A DNA stretch of 64,000 bases from Clytia hemisphaerica (taxonomy: Eukaryota > Cnidaria > Hydrozoa > Leptothecata > Clytiidae). Under the pieces are notes generated by a model. That model saw only the letters and a list, made by a program, of their open reading frames with translations, searched no databases and had not been told where the DNA came from. The stretch's first letter is position 1. The number at the start of each line of letters is the position of its first letter. Position numbers and translations under genes: made by a program. Below, piece by piece: positions 25,701-34,300 of this stretch. Location: the NCBI GenBank assembly GCA_902728285.1, contig CACVBU010000614.1, positions 1,129,098 to 1,193,097 on the forward strand. The letters are read 5' to 3'.

Positions 25701-28530
25701 CTATCGAATAGTAAAACGTCGAATTAGAGAGCGTCAACTGTATTTGTTTACTCTCTTTTTCAGGTTGGTGTAGTTGAAGCAGGAGTATCATTAATGCAAG
25801 CAGCCTCGCAACATTTAGTCAATGAAAAATTGAGAGAAATGGAGACTGGCTTGGAACACAAGATTTTAACTGTTAAGAAATCGGCAATTCGGTGGAGAAG
25901 GGGTAATTTAAGGGATATTCATGTGGTTTGAGATTTTTTGTCTCATAAAAAACTTCTGCAGTCCTAGCCAAATCCTCCAAACATTTTGGTCTGATTTATT
26001 TCCCAGTTTTCAAGTCAGAGGAACTTGAAAATTAGACTTTGAAAAATAGTTAGACAAAATGATTTGGAGGTTTTGCTATCCAAACATGAAAGAATATGTA
26101 GGCCAAAGATCTCAAACCATTTAATTACCCCTTCCCTTGACAGTTTGCAGAGAGATCTTACAATTGTGATACATATCATATCTTATATTAGTTTGAAAGC
26201 CAATTTAACTCACTAGCCTTTTGATGTTCAATAATACCCAGCCTTCTTTGGACGAATTTTGGGTAATTCTAGAGTTTTAACACATCATCAAATTATACTC
26301 GAACCTTTCAATCCCGGCTGGCACACAACAAAACGTTGTTTCAACGTTTATATAATGGCTTGATAATGCTCATAACGTTAGATAAACTTAGAAAAAACGT
26401 TGTGTGCCAGCTGGGATGTTTCTTTTTTAATAAAAATTCAGAATTTTAACGCTTAAGGAGACGCTGACAAAACATCGACCCCAGGGGGGGGGTAACAGTT
26501 GAGAACTGACGGGGGTGTGCCCCCCCCCCCCGACTATTAGTACTAATTTGACCAAATTTCGATGTTTTTAGGGACACAAAATTTAAATTTTCATATTTTC
26601 CGACCCTTATTGAAACTGAGATTTGAATTCCTCATTTTCCCAACAATTAGTGTGACTTAGGAAATCCAAAAAAGGTACCCTTAAGGGTGGCACTTACCTG
26701 TACCCTCCTATTCTAACTACCCCCCCCCCCCCCCCCGGGAATTTGGTCTCTTTAACGGTAGCTAATCTCGTTCCAAAGAATATCCTGATATTGGAGGATT
26801 CCTCAAAGTTAAACTCGTTTGGCCCTGGAACTGAATTTTTCTTTTCGTTCATTTTCAGTGTTCACTTGGTTAGCTGTCATTTTTGTCATCTTCTTGATCT
26901 TGGCTAGTGCTTACGTCTTCCAACTGTATTGGCCTGGATCTGCCTATCGCAAGTACAAATGCATGCTTGGGCACAAGGAACCCCTCTACAAAGCTCAAGT
27001 CATTTATGTACCCTACGCCAAGCAAGACATAGTAATAACATTGAGTTGAATTATCATTTTTCTTTATCATTCTTCTAACTAACCACAATCGAATTCAGAA
27101 CTGGTGTCTGATTCTTTGAGTTTAAAATGCGATGGGCTAGAATGTTCTAACCTTTCTCAAAGCAAGTAAAAGTGATACCTTTAAGATTTGTGCCGCATTT
27201 AGAATGACAGATTGAATTGAGCATCTTTCACGCGGCACATTTCCCGAAAAATGTCGATAGATTTTACTTTCAATTCAGTATTTGCTTGTAAAACGCTTAT
27301 CAGGCTTTTCATGGTGGGAAATAAGTAGTTTTATCTAAGGTTTTTTCGGGGATTTCAACTTGATGGTCCAGTTACCCTTTTCTACTTTCAACACCCCCAC
27401 CCCATCCTCGAGGCAGGAAGTGGAAAACAGTTTTTAGTTGATAGATCGTGGGTTGAAGCCAAAAAACAAACTCAAAAAGTTACATTTTACTAAAGTAGTA
27501 CATTTTGCTAACATTTTCAGATGAGATGGAGTTTTTATAAGATACTTTAATAATTGGTCATTTGAAGTAATAAAAATGACCCGTTCTTTAGAAAAAGTTA
27601 CAAATTTGTTTTATTACTGGTTAACGACCAACCAAATCAAAAAAGAAAAAAACTCTATCTCGTCCCAACATTTTACTGTATTTAGCTCATTACAACCAAC
27701 GGCATCGAATTCGAATATGACGAACTCATAAAAAAGATAAGAGAGCACAAAGGGGCCACGTACCGACTTCTTGCACCAATGGTTGGTGGTATCAAAATTG
27801 GAAGTAAGCATATTATCATGTTATCTTCTTTGAAATGTTATCAAAATATGACCCGTTTTTTATAAAGTTAGTCATGTTCAAAAAGCTTAAATTTTATTCG
27901 TAATATGGGGGGGGGGCTGCTTCTGTTCGGAGATAAAACCAATTTTAATAGCTCCTGAAATAATAGAGCCTTTATTTGGCATAAATTCCTAACTTTTATT
28001 TAGCTTCAAAAAAAAACAAAAACATTTGACATCTAAAAGTTTTCACACCTTGACAATGATGACATTTCCGACAGAATAAGGTGTCACAAAAATTGACACA
28101 TTTTTGATACAAATTTATTCTTTATGTCAAATATATCGTTTAAACCGTAATTTATTGGATATTTAGGATAAAAAAATGTACATGCTGAAGATCTGAAACC
28201 CTCCGATTCTCTCTTGAAAATGAATTAATCTTTCTCATCTTATTAGAACCCAGATTTTTTCTTGGCTTTAATCGATGTGCGTATGGGAACAGTTTTGCAT
28301 ACGCTAAGATGGACGGGACAACAGTATACAGTGGTGTGATCATGTTTGCAGTTGATGAAACTTGTACTTACGCATTCCTCTACAATGGAGTTTATGATAC
28401 TTGGACACGATTTAACTCTGCTGGAAATGTTGAATTTCCAGGTTCTGTCAGATGTGGTCAAAATGCGACACTTGACTTCCCAGAAGCCAATGGTAGACGG
28501 GATATTAAACTTGAAGCACAAGACCCCTGA
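19768..28530 (+). CDS. Gene B: predicted type II membrane protein, tandem family
   Basis: Exons: 19768-19924, 20137-20246, 20791-20985, 22102-22360, 22571-22717, 23026-23178, 23930-24088, 24740-24945, 25764-25902, 26859-27031, 27686-27803 and 28256-28530 (TGA). They join without a stop to 696 aa. Residues 1-52 are polar, with N and Q runs. PPDF is near 71-74. A beta-rich domain spans about 75-240 (VFKVHN, IRLEINMNEVEDNKIYKL, FFYLIGSE), ending in a basic SKRAR. A Ser/Pro/Gln linker follows at 241-289. Strand-rich modules are at 290-393 (IGYHFEL, EVVGL, GVIT) and 394-470 (GIVPVQVIGSV, LYAAPGHPG). A helix with VEAGVSLMQAASQHLV is at 463-508, the membrane segment at 510-531, then PGSAYRKYKC and a Cys ectodomain to 696. 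The start is the first ATG of the Q/N exon. Gene D is its closest relative. Function is unknown; a membrane-tethered regulator is inferred. The last exon uses the acceptor at 28254-28255, because the earlier AG gives a stop. Confidence 0.85.
19943..20050. mobile_element. CAGTTGAC-family hairpin, degraded (gene B intron 1)
   Basis: The ends are AGTTGACTTTCTC and GAGCGAGTTGACTTTA, with inner TTCGA/TCGAA pairing. It fills most of the 212-bp first intron and starts 18 bp after the donor. Confidence 0.6.
20376..20645. repeat. Dispersed ~330-bp repeat, inverted copy (gene B intron 2)
   Basis: It reads in the opposite orientation to the copy at 29553. Blocks are TTCGAAATTTGGAGTTCGGG, ATATTCTGAGCC, TTTTTGGATCCTCAAATCC and TTAAACTCAGAGTTAAG. 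Confidence 0.7.
21000..21310. mobile_element. MITE, CACCCCCTTCTCACAG subfamily (gene B intron 3)
   Basis: The ends ACACCCCCTTCTCACAGACC and GGTCTGTGAGAAGGGGTGT are a near-perfect inverted pair about 310 bp apart. The left end is 14 bp after the splice donor at 20986. Confidence 0.8.
22866..23013. mobile_element. ATTCATGACGTAATG hairpin MITE, copy in gene B
   Basis: The left end GATATTCATGACGTAATGTT is inverted at the right end (AACATTACATCATAAATATC), with an inner ACTAGTTTT/AAAACTAGT pair. The right end lies 12 bp from the acceptor of exon 23026. Homologous copies are at 40562-40712 and 47863-48024. Confidence 0.75.
23216..23482. mobile_element. MITE, CACCCCTGT family (gene B intron 6)
   Basis: It contains GGTGGAACTTTTTCC, GGGGATGGTTTTGGAGTG, GAATGGGGATGAAAT and the intact right end GGGACACAGGGGTGTAT. 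The left terminus is degraded. Confidence 0.7.
23676..23919 (+). mobile_element. tRNA-derived SINE, copy 2
   Basis: It has an A box TAGTTCAGTCGGTAGAGC, a B box GGTTCGATCCC and the shared tail GGGTTAGACTCCCTC. It ends in a (TTAC)n-like run, TGATTTACTTACTTACTTAA. The tail stops 10 bp before the exon at 23930, so its pyrimidine-rich end may serve as the exon's acceptor tract. Confidence 0.8.
25179..25276. mobile_element. AACGTT hairpin MITE, copy 2 (gene B intron 8)
   Basis: The ends CCCAGCTGGCACACAACG and CGTTGTGTGCCAGCTGGG are perfect inverted repeats. The interior alternates AACGTT and GGACGTTGTGAACG. This is one of the best-preserved copies of the family. Confidence 0.85.
25584..25740. mobile_element. 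CAGTTGAC-family MITE with TA duplication (gene B intron 8)
   Basis: The ends CAGTTGACGCTCTCTAATTC and GAATTAGAGAGCGTCAACTG are perfect inverted repeats, flanked by TA at 25582-25583 and 25741-25742. It stops 21 bp before the exon that starts at 25764. Confidence 0.85.
25899..26133. mobile_element. Inverted-repeat MITE overlapping the donor of a gene B exon
   Basis: The left end AAGGGGTAATTTAA...GGTTTGAGAT matches, inverted, the right end ATCTCAAACCATTTAATTACCCCTT. The homologous element is at 9990-10272. The splice donor of the exon 25764-25902 (GTAATT at 25903) lies inside the left end. Confidence 0.65.
26313..26415. mobile_element. AACGTT hairpin MITE, copy 3 (gene B intron 9)
   Basis: The ends are CCCGGCTGGCACACAAC and GTTGTGTGCCAGCTGGG. 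The middle differs from other copies (ATAATGGCTTGATAATGC). Confidence 0.75.
26859..27031 (+). CDS. Gene B exon with transmembrane helix
   Basis: The hydrophobic stretch FTWLAVIFVIFLILASAYVF is preceded by basic RWRR and followed by QLYWPGSAYRKYKCMLGHK. The charge distribution predicts the N-terminus inside. The exon is 173 nt, entered in phase 1 and left in phase 0. Confidence 0.9.
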
Positions 28531-28552
28531 ATGAAATTGTATTTTAAGCGTA

Positions 28553-28730
28553 CGGTTGACTCTCTCTTATTCGATCTTCCAGCGACCAAGAATTTCTCTT
28601 CGAAGTAGAGAAAGATTGGAATAACAGAAAGTATTTCATACTAATTCATACTAGCTGCGGGGACAGATATTTGTGTTCGAATTATAGAAAGATTCGAAAA
28701 GTAGAGGTTCGAATTAGAGAGAATTGACTG
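28553..28730. mobile_element. CAGTTGAC-family MITE with TA duplication, in the 3' UTR of gene B
   Basis: The ends CGGTTGACTCTCTCTTATTC and GAATTAGAGAGAATTGACTG are flanked by TA (28551-28552 and 28731-28732). Transcribed as part of the 3' UTR it would form a hairpin of about 180 nt. Confidence 0.75.
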
Positions 28731-29334
28731 TAAATATTACAATGTGATACAGCAAAAAAGACAACAAAAATGACACCTGGAATAATTTCTTAAGTCACAA
28801 AAACGAAATTTTACATCAAATATGCTGTTCCTATTCTTGTGCAGGGGTTGCTGTCATAATGTTGTGTATATATTTTGGTGTGAATATTTTCAGATAATGA
28901 TGATTTTTTTACATTTTCAAGTACTTTTGTGCCATGAAGCTGGATTATCAAACTTTTTACGTAATGTTATAGATATGTATAATTTTTTATATTTCCCTTG
29001 ATTTCAAAACTATATGATTGAATGATTATGATTTTATGATCCTTGTCGGTTGATATAGAGGGACGGTCGTTAGTCTGTTACCAATTTCTTCTCGGGATTG
29101 GCTCATTAGTTCTTTCTGATTTTTTGCACAATGATGCAAAATGGTAATAACCAAAATGTGACGGAGTCCAATTTTCGATAAAAAAAGATCTTTAGCCGTA
29201 AAAATCAGATTTTTGTATTTGGGCATTTCTGGATGTTTTAAATCTTAGATGGACGTTTTATCATAGTCATTATAAAAAACCCTGGTCTGGTAATGTATTG
29301 TTTAAGCTTTATTGTCAACTTTTCCTTTGTTTTA

Positions 29335-29340
29335 AATAAA
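29335..29340 (+). promoter_or_regulatory. Candidate poly(A) signal of gene B
   Basis: It is an AATAAA 805 bp after the stop codon. I saw no nearer canonical signal. Confidence 0.4.
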
Positions 29341-29552
29341 AGACAAGTTGCGATTTGCATACTTTTTGATCACGTTACCCTTTTCGACTCTTGGGATTGG
29401 TTAATTTTATAATCACATGATCAAAAGGTATGCAAAACAAATCAATTTAAGGTAAGCAAGCTCTAACTGTTAATAATAGGAAGAAACAAAAGACTTACAG
29501 ACCGGGGTTTTTGATAATAACTATGGTTTTATGGACGCTTTGTGGCAGCTGC

Positions 29553-29894
29553 AATCAAGGTCATAATATTTGAGAAAAAAAGGGAAATCAACCGGGCAGT
29601 TTTTGAACCACAATCGATTTGTAGGTGCTCTAAAGTAGGTTGGAAGGGTAGAGTTTTAACTCTGAGTTTTAACATGAGACTTAAGACTTACGACCTTAGG
29701 ATCTGAGGATCCAAAAGTTCAAAAATAGTCCAATAAGACTCAGAATATAGCCTGGAAGTCTGCCAACCCCTCCCAAATTGAAATATTCGATTAAATTAAA
29801 AAGATAGCCAAAAATCGACTTTCTCGCCAGAACTTTAAATCTTGAAAAACGTTAAAATAATCAAAATTCTCAATATATTATGACCTTAATTGTG
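29553..29894. repeat. Dispersed ~330-bp repeat, best-preserved copy
   Basis: The termini AATCAAGGTCATAATATTTG and ATATATTATGACCTTAATTG are an inverted pair, suggesting a non-autonomous transposon. It holds one unit pair of the TTTTAACTCTGAG motif that is amplified at 45321-45522. Confidence 0.75.
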
Positions 29895-30108
29895 GGTACA
29901 TAAACATCATTTTAATAATCTATATCTTTAAGGGTTACTTTTGTAAAATATATATAATATATTAGGGTTCATCATTCATAGTAAAAATGAGAATTTGAAA
30001 ACATTTTTTTGATGTTTCCAAACGTTTGATGAAACTCTTTTGATATTCTTTTATTTCCATATCCATATTTCCTTCACATCTACTTTCACTTTCTTTTTCT
30101 TTTTCTAG

Positions 30109-30195
30109 GAAAATGAAAAATAAAACTAGAAGGAAAAGTCAAAAAAAGAAAAAAAAATTGGATGAAATTGTTGACTTGTGTTGACCTTAGCAGCA
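30109..30195 (+). other. Gene C 5' UTR exon start with upstream ORF
   Basis: A strong polypyrimidine tract ends in CTAG at 30105-30108, so the mRNA 5' end is probably spliced, either to an unseen non-coding exon or to a spliced leader. A short upstream ORF runs from ATG at 30113 to TGA at 30184 (23 codons, very Lys-rich). The gene D leader carries a similar ATGAAAAATA.AAAC start at 43311. Confidence 0.55.
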
Positions 30196-31375
30196 ATGAT
30201 GCCAGAGAACTCACATGGTGGGCATTTAAATGCACAGGTACCAACAAACACTGGTATGTTCAAACCAACATTCAGTTCGAACCACTTGAATCAGCCTAAT
30301 GTGAGTGACTTCGAAACCGAACAATATCAATCTACACCGCAACACCAAAATTGTGTCACACAGGCGAATAGACAAAACTACGAAATTGGAAATGGTCAAC
30401 CTTTTACAAACGCACCACTGGATAACGGATATCAGAATTGCATACATAACTTTGACTTTAATGGAAATGTATTTTCCAACCAACAAGAGCAACAACAACA
30501 ACAGCAACAACAAGACTACACTATACAGTCAAATATGCAGCAAGATAATTACGGTACTAGTAACGAATACAACCAAATAAACTCATTAGACCCGCAATTC
30601 ATCGACCCACAATTCATTGCACAAACATTTGGCATCAGTGGTAATGCAAATCACCAATCAAACACACAACAAAACTCATTCAACAATTTTAATAATCCCG
30701 ATATGCAGAACTCGACTAATACTGAAAATTTAAACTATTTTTCCCATCAAACGAACCACCAGATTGATAATACCGATATGCAGAACTCGACTAATACTGA
30801 AAATTCAAACTATTTTTCCCAACAAACGAGCCACCAGATTGATAATCCCAATATGCAGAACTCGACTAATACTGAAAATTTAAACTATTCTTCCCAACAA
30901 ACGAGCCACCAGATTGATAATACCGATATGCAGAACTCGACTAATACTGAAAATTCAAACTATTTTTCCCAACAAACGAGCCACCAGATTGATAATCCCA
31001 ATATGCAGAACTCGACTAATACTGAAAATTCAAACTATTTTTCCCAACAAACGAGCCACCAGATTGATAATACCGATATGCAGAACTCGACTAATACTGA
31101 AAATTCAAACTATTTTTCCCAACAAACGAGCCACCAGATTGATAATACCGATATGCAGAACTCGACTAATACTGAAAATTTAAACTGTTTTTCCCATCAA
31201 ACGAGCCACCAGATTGATAATCCCAATATGCAGAACTTGCCTAATACTGAAAATTCAAACTATTCTTCCCAACAAATTATCCAATACAAGGATAATATCT
31301 CTTCTCAAAACTCCAGTCCAGGCTTTGAAGATATTTTGGATATTTTGGATATGGAAACCAGCGACGAATCAGAAA
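30196..31375 (+). CDS. Gene C exon 1: N/Q-rich low-complexity domain
   Basis: This single 1,180-nt exon is uncommonly long for the family (157 and 184 nt in B and D). It encodes asparagine-, glutamine-, serine- and threonine-rich sequence with almost no hydrophobic core and no signal peptide. It ends in a short acidic patch (FEDILDILDMETSDESE) just before the donor, typical of an acidic-hydrophobic activation segment. The composition fits a prion-like or transactivation-type region; activity is inferred. Confidence 0.85.
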
Positions 31376-34300
31376 GTAAGAACAAAACATGGAATTTCAA
31401 TACAAATGTTCCATAATCTAGCCCTGAGAGGGCTGGGGGCACTGACCTTGACATCCGATGGGGACATGACGCTGGAGTTTGAAAAGTGGACCCTGTTAGA
31501 TTTGAGTATATTTCGGACCCGGTCTTTCCACCCGGAAAAGTGGTGAAAGTGACCAAGAAGACGAAAAATTGAAATATTTTCTTATTCCACCCAGAAAATT
31601 GTCCAAAATAGCTAAAAGTCAAACCTGTCAGATACATTTCTTGGAAATTAGTAAATTTGGAACCTTGCTAGAAATCTTACGTAAGGGCCTAAAATGAGAC
31701 ATTGACTAGTGGCACGTCCCCATACCCAATTTTGCCCAAGAGCCTCCCAGAATAAAAATGTTCTTAACATGTTCTTAGCATTTCGGCCATTGAAGTCTTA
31801 TGTTCTTATATAGTTTATTCTTCTAAAAAAACGTGTAAAAGCTTTTGAATTTGTATTTAGAAACATCACCAGAACAGACCAATCACCTTTCACCTTCAAA
31901 ACCTCCGGACTTTACTATTGAAGAAGATGTCTTCCCTAGAAGTCCTGTTAAGTCTCAGGTAAACATTGGCAGATCTAAAGAGGGCTTATTAATGCAAATT
32001 TATTTTTGGACCTTCAAAGTCCTTCTAAGGGTCGTAAAAATCACAACATCTAATTTCATTTCGCCTTTAGGGATACGAAAAAATCAAAAACTCTAATATT
32101 TATCCTTAAATAAAAAGGCTAAATTCCCGGGGGGGGGGGGTACTACCCTTGTCGACCGACGGGGGTGCTCCGCTGAGGTTCGAAAAATGGACCCTACGTG
32201 GGACTCAAAATTTGCGAAAAAATGACCCTGAGTGGGACTGAATTTCCAAAAATTTCTCAAATTTTCGACTTTTTCCCCAAATTTTCCAAAAATAGGCACC
32301 CTACGAGGGACTGATTTTTCTATTTTGGTGTTTTTGCGACCCTACCTGGGACTCGTGGAGGTTCAAAAAGGTACCCTGACCAGCGGAGCATCCCCGTAAC
32401 CCATCTTGCCCTAGTACCCCCCCCCCCCCCCGGGGCTAAATTTTAGGAAAAAAGTCTCGGTAAGGGCCCTAAAATTGAAAAAAAATTCGGTTTACTAATT
32501 TTTTTACAAATGCTTTTTTTTAGGTACGAAAAACAGTTGACAAGAACATAGACTCCCGTCAAAAGCCCAAAGCAGAAAACGTTGTCCTAAATCTCGTCTT
32601 TGATGGGCCTCCTCATGAATTGGATTGGGTGACAGAAATTAAAGTTTTTGTACACAATAACAAAAGAAGTAAGAAAGCTCAAATTTATATTGAGCGAACA
32701 GACCGGATGAAAAAGGTTGAACATAATAAGGTATATATTTTATTTCATTAGGTTTTCTAATATTTTTTTTATTCATTTATTATCTTTTGTACAAGCATGC
32801 ACGCTTTTTATAAGAACATCTAAAATTATCTTAAGCTTGATGCTATATGTAGTGCTATAGCCTAAAAGTAGAAATTTAAAATTGTTCATGCTTAATAGGC
32901 ACTCCCCCCCCTTAATAATTTGATATAATTTGCTCAGAATTTAATACCTTATTCGGTGGAATTAATCATTTTCGTTTAATTCGACTTTGAAAAATCTTCA
33001 AATTTTTACTCATTTCGTGGGCTATAATGTCAGTTTTTTGGTCATAAAAAACTTTGCCAGGTCAAATTTGCACGCAGGCCCCCTCCCAAAAAGGTTTTGA
33101 AATCCTATCTACTTTCGAACCAATCACATGCCGTTGCGTCCCACAAAAGATGCGATGGATCCTAAAGGTTTGACTCTCTACTATTTAAGAATCATATTAC
33201 TGTTATATTTTCAGATAAAGCTGACTTTTGATTTAAATAACTTGGTCGAACCTGAAGACCAAATCTATGAGCTTACAACATCTCGAAAAAAAGATTCAAA
33301 AAAGTTTCACTTTTCCATTGAAGTACACTACAATTGTTTTGAGAAGCCAACTATCAAAGAAACCAACTCTTTTACTCTCTTTGGTTCCGAAAAAGCAAAG
33401 AAAAATGCAGGTAATGTGGAGCTAGTCTATCAGCATGCCTCTCTCCTCTAAGGTCCCAAATAAACGTCTCCCCCAGGTTATTAATTTTCCCCGTTTTTAT
33501 TAGGATCTCCTAATTTTTGATAATATTTTCAGCAATCAAAATCTGAATTGGTATGAATACCTCATCATGAGGTTTTTAGAGGTACAATATCCTACACTCT
33601 CTCCCCTGGAAATTCGGGACCTTAGAGTCAAACCCTGATAGTCAAATAGAGTCCATTGCAGTGCAAGTCGCGCACTACCGATCGGCAGAATGTTAGAGAG
33701 GCACAGTGATAGCCTGATCCAGATGACGAATCAATGTATTGTTACCGAGTTTATCGTTCTACATCTGTCTTATTTTGGACATCTTTTTCGGAAATGTTTG
33801 AAGAGGCAATGTTTTTTGTGAAAGTCAAGATATCGCAACCGTCAGCTCAATGCGTATCCCAGCTTGCACACAACGTTGTTTCAACGTTCATCTAACGTTA
33901 TATGGACGTTGTGAACACGAAATAAACGTCAAAACAAGTGTTTGCACCAGCTGGATAAATGAGAACTTCAATCAACAAATGGAGGAAAACTATGCAACAA
34001 TTCGACTTTTGACAGTCTTTTCATCGATTTTTTTTAGAAAAACCAAAAACCAAGAAAAGAAAAGTAAATGAACCAATAGGTAAACTGAATTAATTTCTAC
34101 TTCAAACGATCCAATTGTGAACTGGTAGAAAATAAGATACATTCTGACATTCTGATTGATGGGCTAGGCTTCAATAAACAGCGAGGCTACATATTTTGCA
34201 CTTATGGGGGCGGTTGAGTGACTGAAGCGATTTGACCTGCTATATCTAGGATGGTAAAAGTGCTAATTTACTGTTGTCCTCAGTCAGTCAGGATGTATCC

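Larger units (their letters stand above)
28531..30108. other. Spacer between gene B and gene C
   Basis: It contains the gene B 3' UTR with a pogo-like MITE 23 bp after the stop, an AATAAA at 29335-29340, a dispersed-repeat copy (29553-29894), and a pyrimidine-rich tract ending in AG at 30107-30108. That AG is the likely acceptor of the gene C 5' UTR. I see no other gene. Confidence 0.6.

Noticed and set aside
28249..28255. Acceptor AG at 28247-28248 for the last gene B exon
   Set aside because: It shifts the frame into an early stop. The AG seven bases later keeps frame and aligns with the other genes.
30226..30513. Minus-strand frame with a leucine run opposite gene C exon 1
   Set aside because: It is the reverse reading of CAA/CAG repeats. 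The + strand frame has continuous family homology downstream.
30914..31183. Second + frame with PICRTRLILKIQTIFPNK repeats
   Set aside because: It is open only because the 75-bp unit is a multiple of three. The N/Q frame splices correctly to the PPDF exon.
32126..32434. GC-rich promoter or CpG island
   Set aside because: The GC content comes from the G-run and C-run ends of a MITE with a clear 8-bp target duplication.
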